A stretch of 64,000 nt of DNA from Actinophytocola xanthii. Lineage in GTDB: Bacteria; Actinomycetota; Actinomycetes; Mycobacteriales; Pseudonocardiaceae. Positions 26,276 to 35,693 of this stretch are shown piece by piece. Where the stretch lies: NCBI RefSeq assembly GCF_001921205.1, contig NZ_MSIE01000027.1, positions 36,585 to 100,584 on the forward strand, in the 5' to 3' direction. Under the pieces are notes generated by a model. The model searched no databases. It was not told the origin of the DNA and saw only the letters and a list, made by a program, of their open reading frames with translations. Each line of letters opens with the position of its first letter. Positions within the stretch are counted from its first letter, which is position 1. The position numbers were made by a program, and so were the translations under genes.

Positions 26276-28120
26276 GTGACTACGTTCGCCGACACGACGT
26301 TCACTGATCCCGACGTGATCAGGAACTTCTGCATCATCGCGCACATCGACCACGGCAAGTCGACCCTGGCCGACCGGATGCTGCAGCTCACCGGGGTGGT
26401 CGAGGAGCGGGCGATGCGCGCGCAGTACCTCGACCGGATGGACATCGAGCGGGAGCGCGGCATCACGATCAAGGCGCAGAACGTCCGGCTGCCCTGGCAG
26501 GTCGGCGGCCGCGACCACGTCCTGCACATGATCGACACCCCCGGGCACGTCGACTTCACCTACGAGGTCTCCCGCGCGCTCGAGGCCTGCGAGGGCGCGA
26601 TCCTGCTGGTCGACGCGGCGCAGGGGATCGAGGCGCAGACGCTGGCGAACCTGTACCTCGCGATGGAGAACGACCTCACGATCATCCCGGTGCTCAACAA
26701 GATCGACCTGCCGGCGGCCGACCCGGACAAGTACGCCGCCGAGCTCGCCCACATCGTCGGCTGCGAGCCCTCGGACGTGATGCGGGTCTCGGCCAAGACC
26801 GGCAAGGGCGTGCGGGAGCTGCTCAACGAGATCGTCCGCCTGGTGCCGGCGCCCACGGGAGTCGACGACGCACCGGCCCGAGCGATGATCTTCGACTCGG
26901 TCTACGACACCTACCGCGGCGTGGTGACCTACATCCGGGTGGTGGACGGGAAGATCACCCCCCGGCAGCGGATCCGAATGATGTCCACCGGGGCAACCCA
27001 CGAGCTGCTCGAGGTCGGCATCATCTCGCCGGAGCCCAAGCCGAGCGCCGGCCTGGGCGTCGGCGAGGTCGGGTACCTGATCACCGGTGTGAAGGACGTC
27101 CGGCAGTCCAAGGTCGGCGACACGGTGACCAGCGAGCGCCGCGGCGCCACCGAGCCGCTCGCGGGCTACCGCGAGCCGAGGCCGATGGTCTACTCGGGCC
27201 TCTACCCGGTCGACGGCTCGGACTACGCCGACCTGCGGGAGGCCCTGGACAAGCTGCGCCTCAACGACGCCGCGCTGAGCTTCGAGCCGGAGACCTCCGC
27301 CGCACTCGGCTTCGGGTTCCGGTGCGGGTTCCTGGGCCTGCTGCACCTGGAGATCGTCCGCGAGCGCCTGGAGCGCGAGGCCGACCTCGACCTGATCTCC
27401 ACCGCGCCCAACGTGGTCTACCGGGTCGATCTCGACGACGGCGGCGAGACGACGGTGACCAACCCGTCGGACTGGCCGGAGGGCAAGGTCGCCGCGGTCT
27501 ACGAGCCGGTGGTGAAGTGCACGGTGATCGCGCCCAGCGACTACATCGGCGCGATCATGGAGCTCTGCCAGAGCAGGCGCGGCGTGCTCGGCGGCATGGA
27601 CTACCTGTCCACCGACCGGGTCGAGCTGCGCTACACGATGCCGCTCGGCGAGATCATCTTCGACTTCTTCGACGCGTTGAAGTCCCGCACCCGCGGCTAC
27701 GCCTCGCTGGACTACGAGCCGGCGGGGGAGCAGAGCGCCGACCTGGTGAAGGTCGACATCCTGCTCCAGGGTGAGCCGGTGGACGCGTTCTCGGCGATCG
27801 TGCACCGGGAGGCGGCCTACTCCTACGGCACCAGGATGGCGGCCAAGCTGCGCACGCTGATCCCGCGCCAGCAGTTCGAGGTCCCGATCCAGGCCGCGAT
27901 CGGCTCCAGGGTGATCGCCCGCGAGACCGTTCGCGCGATCCGCAAGGACGTGTTGGCGAAGTGCTACGGCGGTGACATCACCCGCAAGCGCAAGCTGCTG
28001 GAGAAGCAGAAGGAAGGCAAGAAGCGGATGAAGATGGTCGGCCGGGTCGAGGTCCCCCAGGAGGCCTTCGTCGCCGCGCTGTCCACCGACGAGCCGGACA
28101 AGGCCAAGGCCAAGAAGTAG
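26276..28120 (+). CDS. lepA: Elongation factor 4 (LepA)
   Basis: Ribosome-bound GTPase that back-translocates or assists 30S biogenesis. 614 aa. G1 AHIDHGKST at about 22-30, RGITIKAQ, G3 DTPGHVDF, G4 NKID; domains II and III follow, then the LepA-specific C-terminal domain with [23 protein letters not shown] 26276 is preceded by GAGGAA. It ends one base before the convergent phosphotransferase gene, leaving no room for a separate terminator. Confidence 0.97.
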   Translation: MTTFADTTFTDPDVIRNFCIIAHIDHGKSTLADRMLQLTGVVEERAMRAQYLDRMDIERERGITIKAQNVRLPWQVGGRDHVLHMIDTPGHVDFTYEVSRALEACEGAILLVDAAQGIEAQTLANLYLAMENDLTIIPVLNKIDLPAADPDKYAAELAHIVGCEPSDVMRVSAKTGKGVRELLNEIVRLVPAPTGVDDAPARAMIFDSVYDTYRGVVTYIRVVDGKITPRQRIRMMSTGATHELLEVGIISPEPKPSAGLGVGEVGYLITGVKDVRQSKVGDTVTSERRGATEPLAGYREPRPMVYSGLYPVDGSDYADLREALDKLRLNDAALSFEPETSAALGFGFRCGFLGLLHLEIVRERLEREADLDLISTAPNVVYRVDLDDGGETTVTNPSDWPEGKVAAVYEPVVKCTVIAPSDYIGAIMELCQSRRGVLGGMDYLSTDRVELRYTMPLGEIIFDFFDALKSRTRGYASLDYEPAGEQSADLVKVDILLQGEPVDAFSAIVHREAAYSYGTRMAAKLRTLIPRQQFEVPIQAAIGSRVIARETVRAIRKDVLAKCYGGDITRKRKLLEKQKEGKKRMKMVGRVEVPQEAFVAALSTDEPDKAKAKK

Positions 28121-28121
28121 C

Positions 28122-29009
28122 TCACTGGTCCGGGAAGAGCCAGGTGAGCGAGGCACGACACTTGGCGACGTAGGCCTCCTGGTCGGTGGCGAGGCCGTGG
28201 GCGAGGTCCTCGAACACGGTGCACCGCGCGTAGAACGTCGCCCGCTCGGCGAGGCGGGCGGTGTCCCCTCGGTCGTAGTGCCGCAGGGCCGTGATCAGGG
28301 CGCCGGGGCCGAGGTCCCGCAGGAGCTTGCCGAAGTCGAAGGCGGGGTCGACGATGGCGGCGTCGCTCCAGTCGATGACCCCGCTGATCCGCCAGGTCGC
28401 CTCGTCCACCAGGACGTGCTCGATGCCGAGGTCGTTGTGGGAGAACACCGGCTCGTAGCCGGCCACGGGCGGCGGCGCGGCCAGGAAGCGCCGGACGGCC
28501 TCCCGGTGCGCGGCCGGGACCTGCTCGCCGCACACCGCCTGGAACGACGCGGCCTCCCGCAGCCAGGCGCTCGGCGCGAACTCGTCCGGGGCGACCAGCA
28601 CGGCCGCCCGCTCCAGCGGTACCGCGTGCAGCGCGGCGAGCAGCGAGCCGAGCTCGGCGGCGACGCCCTCCGCGTGGGGTGCGGACTCGGCCGGCGGGAC
28701 GGCCAGCAGCGGGGTGCCCGGGAGCTTGTCGTAGGCGAGGCAGCCGGCGGACGGGTCGACGAACCGCGGCACGGGGACGGGGACCGGCGAGATCGCCGCG
28801 ACCATCGACAGCAGCCGGGCCTCGTTCTCCACCAGGTCGGACCGCCGGGCGGGGTCGGGCTCGGTGCTGAAGCGCACCACAAGGCTGCCGTTCACCTCGT
28901 AGGCCGTGTTCTCCCTCCCCGTTCCCAGCATCAGCACCGACTCCACCGGCACGTCCGGCAGATGGCGCTCCACCACTGCCCGCACCTGGCTTCCCCACCT
29001 GGTCCGCAT
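28122..29009 (-). CDS. APH-family phosphotransferase
   Basis: 295-aa kinase-like protein of the aminoglycoside/macrolide phosphotransferase superfamily. Catalytic loop SHNDLGIEHVLVD (about 190-202) and the metal-binding IDWSDAAIVDPAFD (about 213-226). The loop has His where most APH proteins have the Asn of HGDxxxxN, a variation also known in macrolide 2'-phosphotransferases. Substrate could be an antibiotic or an endogenous small molecule; the lone housekeeping-side position gives no clue. Confidence 0.8.
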   Translation of the reverse strand: MRTRWGSQVRAVVERHLPDVPVESVLMLGTGRENTAYEVNGSLVVRFSTEPDPARRSDLVENEARLLSMVAAISPVPVPVPRFVDPSAGCLAYDKLPGTPLLAVPPAESAPHAEGVAAELGSLLAALHAVPLERAAVLVAPDEFAPSAWLREAASFQAVCGEQVPAAHREAVRRFLAAPPPVAGYEPVFSHNDLGIEHVLVDEATWRISGVIDWSDAAIVDPAFDFGKLLRDLGPGALITALRHYDRGDTARLAERATFYARCTVFEDLAHGLATDQEAYVAKCRASLTWLFPDQ

Positions 29010-29104
29010 GGCCGCATCCTAGGTGGGGCAGGGCATCTGACCTCGAATTATTCACTGGAAGACCAGCGACCTGAGATTAGTTCGAGAGCGGCTACGGTGC
29101 GGGC

Positions 29105-29458
29105 ATGACCGATCCGCTGTCCCGGTTGCGGGCGTTGTGCACGCGGCTGCCCGAGGTCACCGAGAAGCTCAGCCACGGCGAGCCGACCTGGTTCGTGCGC
29201 CGGGCGTTCGTCTCCTACGCCGACCACCACCACGACGCCCGGCTCGCGTTCTGGTGCGCCGCGCCGCCGGGGGTCGCCGAGGAGCTGGTCGCGGCCTCGC
29301 CCGAGCGCTTCTTCCGGCCGCCCTATGTCGGACACCGGGGCTGGCTCGGCGTGTACCTCGACGTCGAGCCGGACTGGGACGAGATCGCCGAGATCGTCAC
29401 CGACGCCTACCGCACGGTCGCGCCGAAGAAGCTGGTGGCTCAGCTCGACGAGGGCTGA
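29105..29458 (+). CDS. MmcQ/YjbR family protein
   Basis: 117-aa protein of the MmcQ/YjbR fold (CyaY-like, with proposed DNA binding). Visible family features: LSHGEPTWFVRRAFVSYAD, RFFRPPYVGHRGWLGVYLD and the C-terminal VTDAYRTVAPKKL. Length is standard. ATG 29105 is 6 nt after TACGGT (29093-29098), a probable leaderless start. The 3' end overlaps the convergent HD gene by 19 bp. Confidence 0.85.
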   Translation: MTDPLSRLRALCTRLPEVTEKLSHGEPTWFVRRAFVSYADHHHDARLAFWCAAPPGVAEELVAASPERFFRPPYVGHRGWLGVYLDVEPDWDEIAEIVTDAYRTVAPKKLVAQLDEG

Positions 29459-29883
29459 CCGTCCAGGTGCCGCAACGCCTCGTGGTACTTGCGCCGCAGC
29501 CGCTCCTGGGTCGCGTCGTCGAGCCGGCCCATGCGGTCGGCGGACATGTTGTCGGCGATGTCCGCGCGCTTGACGGCCAGCGCGATCGGGTTCGCCTTCA
29601 CCCGGTCCAGGTAGCGCTGCTGCGGCTCGTCCGGCTCCTTGCTGATCGCGGCGACCGCTGCGAGCACCTCCGGCGGGCAACCCAGCCGGGCGAGGTCGTC
29701 GAGGGTCACGTCGGTGTCCTCGACCACGTCGTGCAGTACGGCGGTCATCCGCTGGTGGGTTCCGGTGACCCCGCCCATCACCCGCAGCGGGTGGGCGATG
29801 TAGGGCCGGCCCGACTTGTCCAGCTGCCCCTCGTGGGCGCGTCGGGCCAACTGGATGGCGTCATCCAGCGTGAACGTGCGCAT
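29440..29883 (-). CDS. HD-domain phosphohydrolase, RelA/SpoT-hydrolase-like
   Basis: 147 aa. The metal site reads HEGQLDKSGRPYIAHPLRV, VLHDVVEDT and later KRADIADN, the pattern of the (p)ppGpp hydrolase domain of RelA/SpoT and of stand-alone small alarmone hydrolases (MESH1-like). There is no synthetase or regulatory domain, so it may be a free alarmone hydrolase or a related nucleotide phosphohydrolase. It lies 6 bp downstream of the oxidoreductase gene on the same strand. Confidence 0.82.
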   Translation of the reverse strand: MRTFTLDDAIQLARRAHEGQLDKSGRPYIAHPLRVMGGVTGTHQRMTAVLHDVVEDTDVTLDDLARLGCPPEVLAAVAAISKEPDEPQQRYLDRVKANPIALAVKRADIADNMSADRMGRLDDATQERLRRKYHEALRHLDGQPSSS

Positions 29884-29889
29884 CTGACC

Positions 29890-30855
29890 TCATCGAGTGA
29901 AGACGATCTTCCCGGCGGTCTCGCCGGCGAGCATCTGGGCGAATCCCGAGGGCGCGTCGGTCATGGGCAGCTCGGTGCCGATCTGCGGCCGGATTCCGCT
30001 CAGCCGGCAGAAGTCCAGCAGGTCGGCCAGCTCGTCCCGGGTTCCCATCATCGACCCCACGACCCGGATCTGGGTGAAGAACAGCCGCTGCAGGTCCGCG
30101 CTCGGGTCCGGGCCGCTGGTCGAGCCGGACACGACGATGGTGCCGCCCGGTCGGACCGAGCGCATCGAGTGACCCCAGGTCGCCTTGCCGACCGTCTCGA
30201 ACACGGCGTCCACCCGCTCGGGCAGCCGTTCGCCGGATTCGAACGTCTCGTGGGCGCCCAGGCGTGCGGCCAGGGCGCGCTTCTCCTCGCTGCGGCCGGT
30301 CACCCACACCCGCATGCCGGCCGCGCGGCCCAACGCCACCAGGGCCGTCGACACCCCGCCCGACGCGCCCTGGACGAGCATCGTCTGCCCGGGGCGCAGG
30401 CCCGACTTGGTGAACAGCATCCGGTAGGCGGTCAGCCAGGCGGTGCCCATGCACGCCGCCTCGCTGAACGAGAGCTCCTCGGGCTTGGGCAGGACGTTGC
30501 GCTCGGGCACGACCACCGTGTCGGCGAAGGTGCCCTGGTACTTCTCGGTGAGCAGCGTTCGGCGCGGGTCCAGCGTCTCGTCGCCGTAGACCGAGGCGTC
30601 GCCGACCACGCCGTGCACCACCACCGGGGTGCCGTCCGCGAGCTCGCCGGCGCCATCGCAGCCCAGGACCATCGGGAACTGGTCGGCCTTGATGCCGACC
30701 CCGCGCAGCGTCCACAGGTCGTGCATGTTCAGAGACGCCGCCCGCACCGACACGGCCACCCAGCCCCGCGGCAGCTCCGGGTCCGGCCGCTCGCCCACCC
30801 GCAGCGCCTCGAGCGGCTGTTCCGGGTTGGCCTCGGCGGCGTAGACGGCGAACAT
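29890..30855 (-). CDS. Zinc-type alcohol dehydrogenase/quinone oxidoreductase family protein
   Basis: 321-aa medium-chain dehydrogenase/reductase. GroES-like half with SLNMHDLWTLRGVG and VLGCDGAG, then a Rossmann half with LVQGASGGVSTALVALGRA (about 150-168) binding NADPH. Structural-zinc cysteines are absent, as in quinone oxidoreductases. Start ATG 30855 gives the conserved beginning; a longer upstream extension has no family similarity. Substrate unknown. Divergent from the membrane-protein gene at 30923. Confidence 0.85.
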   Translation of the reverse strand: MFAVYAAEANPEQPLEALRVGERPDPELPRGWVAVSVRAASLNMHDLWTLRGVGIKADQFPMVLGCDGAGELADGTPVVVHGVVGDASVYGDETLDPRRTLLTEKYQGTFADTVVVPERNVLPKPEELSFSEAACMGTAWLTAYRMLFTKSGLRPGQTMLVQGASGGVSTALVALGRAAGMRVWVTGRSEEKRALAARLGAHETFESGERLPERVDAVFETVGKATWGHSMRSVRPGGTIVVSGSTSGPDPSADLQRLFFTQIRVVGSMMGTRDELADLLDFCRLSGIRPQIGTELPMTDAPSGFAQMLAGETAGKIVFTR

Positions 30856-30922
30856 GCCTCGAAACTTACCCACTTCGCCGGTGTGCCAACCCGTGACGTG
30901 GCGAAGGTCTAGTCTGGGAGCC

Positions 30923-31243
30923 ATGCTGTCGGACTGGTGGAACGGCGTCGAGCTGTGGGTGCTCGGTCTGGCATTCCCCTTCCAGTTCGCCCTCGTCATG
31001 GCCGTTCTCGCGCCGCTGTGCCTGGTCGTCGCCTGGTTCATCGACCGGGTCATCGACCACGCGGCGGCCCTGTTCGGTCCCTCACCCGCCGACGACCGCC
31101 CCTTGGGCTCGGCTCCACCGGTCCTCGAGGTCGCTCCGGAGCTCGCCCCGGAGGTCATGGTCGAGGAGGCCGGCAGCGAGGAGGACGGCAGCGAGGGGGA
31201 CGGGGACGAGCAGCGGGTGCCCGCCGCGTCGGCCGGCAGGTGA
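30923..31243 (+). CDS. Small single-pass membrane protein with acidic tail
   Basis: 106 aa. An amphipathic start (MLSDWWNGVELWVLGLAFPF) leads into one long hydrophobic segment (about 14-40), then a Pro/Glu/Asp-rich soluble tail. Unknown function. ATG 30923 lies 7 nt after TAGTCT (30910-30915) with no ribosome-binding site, so leaderless. The ribonuclease gene starts 18 bp after its end but has its own -10 box. Confidence 0.6.
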   Translation: MLSDWWNGVELWVLGLAFPFQFALVMAVLAPLCLVVAWFIDRVIDHAAALFGPSPADDRPLGSAPPVLEVAPELAPEVMVEEAGSEEDGSEGDGDEQRVPAASAGR

Positions 31244-31260
31244 TTTCCTAGGCTGGGGCC

Positions 31261-31665
31261 GTGGGGTCCTCTCGTCGCATCAGGGTCGCCCTGGCCGGAC
31301 TCGTCGCGCTGGTGCTCGTGGGCTGGTTCGTCCGGGGGCTGGCGGTCGACGAGGAGCCGGTGCTCCCGGGCGCGGACTCCGGGCTGCCCGTGCGCGCGCT
31401 GTCCGACCTGCCCCAGGAGGCGGAGGGCACCTGGCGCCGGATCGAGCGGGGTGGACCCTTTCCGCACGACGAGGACGGCACCGTGTTCGGCAACCGGGAG
31501 CGCCTGCTGCCCAGCGAGGGGTCGGCCTACTACCGCGAGTACACGGTCGCGACGCCCGGGAGCGAGGACCGCGGCGCCCGCCGGCTGGTGACCGGACGCG
31601 AGGGTGAGCTGTACTACACCGAGGACCACTACGAGTCCTTCGTCGTCGTGGACCCGGAGCGGTGA
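31261..31665 (+). CDS. Exported ribonuclease of the N1/T1 (barnase/RNase Sa) family
   Basis: 134 aa. An N-terminal hydrophobic segment (about 9-27) is a signal peptide or anchor. The ribonuclease domain is about 40-130: SDLPQEAEGTWRRIERGGPF, then catalytic Glu93 in YYREYTV, Arg108 in GARRLVTG and His123 in YYTEDHYESF. Their spacing (15 and 30 residues after the Glu) matches RNase Sa. All catalytic residues are present, so an active guanyl-specific RNase is expected. The inhibitor gene follows 4 bp later. GTG 31261 lies 6 nt after TAGGCT. Confidence 0.9.
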   Translation: MGSSRRIRVALAGLVALVLVGWFVRGLAVDEEPVLPGADSGLPVRALSDLPQEAEGTWRRIERGGPFPHDEDGTVFGNRERLLPSEGSAYYREYTVATPGSEDRGARRLVTGREGELYYTEDHYESFVVVDPER

Positions 31666-31669
31666 CGGC

Positions 31670-31954
31670 GTGACCGAGCACACGATCGACGGCACCGGGA
31701 TCCGCACGAAGGCCGAGTTCATGGCCGCGGTCGCGGCCGCGTTGTCGTTCCCGGACTGGTTCGGGGCGAACCTCGACGCGCTGTACGACTGCCTGCGGGA
31801 CCTGTCCTGGCTGCCGCCCGGGGAGCACGTGCTGGTGTGGCGGCACCCGGAGGTGCTGGCCGAGGCCGACCCGCGGACCTACCGGGCACTCGACGACGTG
31901 CTGCGCGACGCGGCGGTGCCCGGACGGTTCCGCGCCGAGCTCACCGGTCGGTGA
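31670..31954 (+). CDS. Barstar-family ribonuclease inhibitor
   Basis: 94-aa cytoplasmic protein. The barstar signature is clear: IRTKAEFMAAVAAALSFPDW, FGANLDALYDCLRDLSWLP, with the acidic helix that plugs the active site of barnase-type enzymes. It starts with GTG 31670 just after the ribonuclease stop, so the cell makes toxin and antidote from one transcript. It overlaps the convergent enoyl-CoA hydratase gene by 14 bp. Confidence 0.9.
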   Translation: MTEHTIDGTGIRTKAEFMAAVAAALSFPDWFGANLDALYDCLRDLSWLPPGEHVLVWRHPEVLAEADPRTYRALDDVLRDAAVPGRFRAELTGR

Positions 31955-32717
31955 CCGGCACCCAGGAGGCGCGGCGCTTCTGGGCGAAGGCGGCGATGCC
32001 CTCCTGCCCCTCGGCGCCGGCGAAGAAGCCGGCGGACAGCTCGAGCATCTCGGCGAAGCCCTCTGCCGGGTCCACCGGCCTGGACTGGCGCAGCATCCGC
32101 TTGGTGGCCGCCAACGCGGTGGGGCCGCCCAGGACCAGCATGTCGGTGTAGCGCCGGACCTCGGCGTCGAGCCCGTCGGCCGGCACCGCGGCGTTGACCA
32201 GCCCGATGTGGACGGCGCGGGCGGCGTCGAACGTCTCGCCGGTGAGGAACAGCTCGTGCGCCGCCCGGGGCAGCAGCCGCGGCAGCACGGTCACCGAGAT
32301 CACCGCCGGCACCAGACCCAGCCGCACCTCGGTGAACGCGAACGTCGCGGTGTCGACAGTGACCGCGATGTCGGCCGCGGCGACGATGCCGACACCGCCT
32401 GCCCTGGCCGGTCCGGCCAGCTTGGCCACCACCGGCTTGGGGCTGGTGAGTATCTGGGTCAGGATCTCCGGGAACTCGTTCACCCCGGCCGTGGTCGAGC
32501 CGGCGGTGCCGGCCTCCTTGAGGTCCATGCCCGCGCAGAACACCGGACCGGTGTGGTCGAGCACGACCACCCGCACCGCGTCGTCCGCGACGGCCGCGCC
32601 GAGGTGCTCGCGCAGCTCCCGGCGCAGCACCGCCGACAGCGCGTTGCGGTTGTGCGGGGAGTCCAGGGTGATCGTCGCGACACCGTTGTCCGTCGAGTAG
32701 CGCACCAGCTCAGCCAT
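31941..32717 (-). CDS. Enoyl-CoA hydratase/isomerase family protein
   Basis: 258-aa crotonase-fold enzyme. Oxyanion-hole segments VFCAGMDLKEAG and AGGVGIVAAADIAV, then TEVRLGLVPAVIS. Probably acts on an acyl-CoA in beta-oxidation or related catabolism; the exact reaction cannot be told. ATG 32717 lies 6 nt after TAGCAT on the minus strand, which sits over the stop codon of the response-regulator gene, so the promoter overlaps that gene's end. Confidence 0.9.
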   Translation of the reverse strand: MAELVRYSTDNGVATITLDSPHNRNALSAVLRRELREHLGAAVADDAVRVVVLDHTGPVFCAGMDLKEAGTAGSTTAGVNEFPEILTQILTSPKPVVAKLAGPARAGGVGIVAAADIAVTVDTATFAFTEVRLGLVPAVISVTVLPRLLPRAAHELFLTGETFDAARAVHIGLVNAAVPADGLDAEVRRYTDMLVLGGPTALAATKRMLRQSRPVDPAEGFAEMLELSAGFFAGAEGQEGIAAFAQKRRASWVPVTDR

Positions 32718-32726
32718 GCCTGGATG

Positions 32727-33377
32727 CTATCGGCCTCCCGGCACGACCAGGCCGGACTCGTAGGCGGCCACCACGGCCTGGGTCCGGTCACGCAGTCCGA
32801 GCTTGCCGAGCATGCGGCTGACGTGGGTCTTCACCGTCTCCTCGGTGACCACCAGGCGCCGCGCGATCTCCGGATTGGACAGTCCCTCCGCGACGAGCCG
32901 CAGGACCTCGGTCTCGCGCGGGGTGAGGGCGGCCAGCTCGGGTGGCCGGGGCCGCGGGCGCAGGCGGGCGAACTCGCCGATCAGGCGGCGGGTGACGGTC
33001 GGGGCGAGCAGCGCCTCGCCGACGGCGACCAACCGGACCGCGTCGAACAGGCGCTCGGCGGTGACGTCCTTCAACAGGAACCCGCTGGCGCCGGCTCGGA
33101 GGGCGTCGTAGACGTACTCGTCGAGGTCGAACGTGGTGAGGATGAGCACGCGCGGACCGTCGGCCAGGCGACGGGTGGCCTCGATGCCGTCCATCCGGGG
33201 CATGCGGACGTCCATCAGCACGACGTCCGGCCGGTGCTCCCGGCAGAGGGCCACGGCCTCGTCGCCGTCGCTGGCCGTTCCCGCGACGGCGAAGTCGGGC
33301 TGGGTGTCGAGCAGGGCGGCGTACCCCGTACGCACGACCTCGTGGTCGTCCGCGACGACGATCGTGATCGGGTCCAT
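32727..33377 (-). CDS. NarL/FixJ-type response regulator
   Basis: 216 aa from ATG 33377 (GGAG 5 nt upstream); ATG 33392 is an alternative that adds five residues. Receiver domain with Asp-Asp at 10-11 and phospho-acceptor D56 in VVLMDVRMPRMDG, conserved Lys in FLLKDV, and a LuxR-type helix-turn-helix (about 150-205; LTPRETEVLRLVAEGLSNPE). It is translated right after the kinase gene and is divergent from an ABC-exporter operon, its likely target. Confidence 0.93.
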   Translation of the reverse strand: MDPITIVVADDHEVVRTGYAALLDTQPDFAVAGTASDGDEAVALCREHRPDVVLMDVRMPRMDGIEATRRLADGPRVLILTTFDLDEYVYDALRAGASGFLLKDVTAERLFDAVRLVAVGEALLAPTVTRRLIGEFARLRPRPRPPELAALTPRETEVLRLVAEGLSNPEIARRLVVTEETVKTHVSRMLGKLGLRDRTQAVVAAYESGLVVPGGR

Positions 33378-33399
33378 GCTCGCTCCGCTCATCCGCGTC

Positions 33400-34653
33400 T
33401 CACGGGGCCGGCAGGGGGAGCACCGCCTCGACGAGAAACCCGCCGAGGGTGAGCGGGCCCGCCCGCAGCGTGCCACCGACCGCGGTCGCGCGCTCGCGCA
33501 TCCCCGCCAGTCCGTGCCCCGCGGCGGTCGCCGGGCCCGGCCCGTTGTCCCGGACGCGCACCCGCAGTTCCGTGCCGTAGCGCAGCTCCACGTCGACCGC
33601 GGCGCCGGGGGCGTGCCGGCGGGCGTTGGTGAGCGCCTCCTGCACGATCCGGTACGCGGCCAGCTCGACACCGGGTTCCAGCGGGACGGGTGGTCCGGAG
33701 ACGATGAGCCGCGCACCCGTCGACTGGCGCGCGTCGTCGAGGAGGTCGACGAGCTGGCCGAGCCCGGGCTGGGGCCGGAGCGCTGCGGTCTCGGTGCCGT
33801 CCCGGAGCACGCCGAGCAGCCGCCGCATCTCGGTGAGCCCGCTGCGTGCCCGTTCCCCGATCTCGGAGAACCGTTGCGCGCCAAGGGGAGGGAGGTCCGG
33901 CGTGGTCAGCCGCGCGGTCTCGGCCTGCACCGCGATCATCGAGATGTGGTGGGCGACGACGTCGTGCAGCTCCCGCGCGATCCGCGCCCGTTCGCCGCGG
34001 GCGGTGTGCTCCACGACCGCGGCGGCGACGGCCTGCCGGGCGGCCCGGTGCAGCAGCGCCTCCCGCCGAGCGCGCGCGGCGACGCCGGCCCAGGCGGCGG
34101 CGGGGGCCAGCGCGCCGAGGAGCACGGTCATGGCGGTCGGACGCGTCACCGCGAGCACGACGAACGGGAGGACCAACGCCTGGGCCCATACCGTGCCGAC
34201 CCGCACGAGCCCGACGAGGAGCGCCACCGCCGCGCCGACGGTGAGCACCTGCGGCAGGGCGAGGGAGAGAAACCCGGCCGCAGCCACGAGAAGGGCCGCG
34301 GGCCCCGGTGGGAACAGTCCGACGGAGACGGTGCCGGCGAGCGCGAGCAGGCAGAGGAAGACCCCGAACTGGAGACCGGCGCCGGCGGTGAGCACTCGCG
34401 CCAACGCCTCGCCGAACGCGCCGAGCCCGAGGAGGAAGGCCGCTGCCCGGGCCGCTTCCGCGGTGAGTGGCGGGAGGGGGGCGGTCGCCTGGTTCGCGGG
34501 GGCGTCGGAGGTCCGGCGGCGAGGTTCGCGGCGGCGCTCCCGGGGGCCCCCCGGTTTCCACGTTACCGGGTGGGGCCGACGGTTCGGGGGGTGCGCGGGG
34601 CGGGCTGTGGACAGCTCGTCGGAGTGGGGATGGTCGGGGCCGTCCGGGGGCAT
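33400..34653 (-). CDS. Sensor histidine kinase (DesK/NarX-like)
   Basis: 417 aa. After a Pro/Arg-rich N-terminal stretch come four to six membrane segments (about 68-195), then a HisKA_3 dimerisation domain with the phospho-accepting His in ARIARELHDVVAHHISM (about residue 230), and a HATPase domain (DNGPGPATAAGHGLAGM). No extracytoplasmic loop of size, so it senses something in or at the membrane. GGAGAG precedes ATG 34653 by about 9 nt. Partner of the regulator gene downstream. Confidence 0.93.
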   Translation of the reverse strand: MPPDGPDHPHSDELSTARPAHPPNRRPHPVTWKPGGPRERRREPRRRTSDAPANQATAPLPPLTAEAARAAAFLLGLGAFGEALARVLTAGAGLQFGVFLCLLALAGTVSVGLFPPGPAALLVAAAGFLSLALPQVLTVGAAVALLVGLVRVGTVWAQALVLPFVVLAVTRPTAMTVLLGALAPAAAWAGVAARARREALLHRAARQAVAAAVVEHTARGERARIARELHDVVAHHISMIAVQAETARLTTPDLPPLGAQRFSEIGERARSGLTEMRRLLGVLRDGTETAALRPQPGLGQLVDLLDDARQSTGARLIVSGPPVPLEPGVELAAYRIVQEALTNARRHAPGAAVDVELRYGTELRVRVRDNGPGPATAAGHGLAGMRERATAVGGTLRAGPLTLGGFLVEAVLPLPAP

Positions 34654-34775
34654 GGCGCCATTCTCTCCGCTGGTGCGCGTGCTGGCGTCACTCCCGCGAG
34701 CTACCTCCCGGGTGCGGGCGGGATCGCTCCGTGCCGGGACGACGGGGGGCCCGCCGGTCCATAACCTCCCAGGGC

Positions 34776-35693
34776 ATGGAAGCCACCATCGAGGTCGTCG
34801 GGGTGCGGAAGCGGTTCGGGGGGACCACCGCCCTGGACGGGATGTCCTTCACCGTCACCCCCGGGCAGGTCACCGGGTTCGTCGGGCCCAACGGGGCGGG
34901 CAAGTCCACCACCATGCGCGTCATTCTGGATCTGGACTCAGCGGACGCCGGGCACGCGCACGTCGGCGGTCGGCCCTACCGCGAGCTGCGGCGACCCCTC
35001 GAGCACGTCGGGTCGTTGCTCGACGCCGGCGCGCTCCAGCCGTCGCGCTCGGCGCGCAACCACCTCCGGTGGCTCGCCCATTCCCAGGGCCTGCCGGCGA
35101 GCCGGGTGGAGGAGGTCATCCACCTCACCGGGATCGCCTCCGCCGCGCGGCGCAGGGCCGGCGGGTTCTCCCTGGGCATGCGCCAGCGGCTCGGCATCGC
35201 CGCGGCGTTGCTGGGAGACCCGCCGGTCCTCATGCTCGACGAGCCGTTCAACGGGATGGACCCGGAGGGCATCGTCTGGATGCGGACCTTCCTGCGGCAG
35301 AAGGCCGCCGAGGGCCGCGCCGTCCTGGTGTCGAGTCACCTGATGAGCGAGCTGCAGGACACCGCGGACCACCTGCTCGTCGTCGGGCGGGGGCGGGTCA
35401 TCGCCGACACGAGCGTCGCCGCGCTCATCGCCGCGGCGTCGGGGGACCGGGTCTGTCTGCGCACCACCGCGCGGACCCCGGCGATGACCGTGCTCGCCGC
35501 CGCCGGTGCCACGGTCGCCGCCACCGGGGCGGACAGCCTCACCGTCAGCGGGCTCGCCGCCGCGGGGGTCGTCGCCGCGCTCAACGCGAACGACGTGCCG
35601 TTCACCGAGGTGAGCCCGCACCGCGCATCCCTGGAGGAGGCCTACATGGAGCTGACCCGCGAGGCCGTCGAGTTCCGGGCGGCCGGCTCGTGA
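34776..35693 (+). CDS. ABC transporter ATP-binding protein
   Basis: 305 aa: Walker A GPNGAGKS at 37-44, signature FSLGMRQRLGIAAALLG, Walker B VLMLDEPFNGMDPEG, H-loop SSHLM, then a C-terminal extension of about 90 residues as in bacitracin/lantibiotic-resistance type exporters (BcrA-like). ATG 34776 is 8 nt after TAACCT (34762-34767). It overlaps the first permease by 4 bp. The adjacent two-component system suggests induction by an envelope-active compound (inference). Confidence 0.93.
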   Translation: MEATIEVVGVRKRFGGTTALDGMSFTVTPGQVTGFVGPNGAGKSTTMRVILDLDSADAGHAHVGGRPYRELRRPLEHVGSLLDAGALQPSRSARNHLRWLAHSQGLPASRVEEVIHLTGIASAARRRAGGFSLGMRQRLGIAAALLGDPPVLMLDEPFNGMDPEGIVWMRTFLRQKAAEGRAVLVSSHLMSELQDTADHLLVVGRGRVIADTSVAALIAAASGDRVCLRTTARTPAMTVLAAAGATVAATGADSLTVSGLAAAGVVAALNANDVPFTEVSPHRASLEEAYMELTREAVEFRAAGS

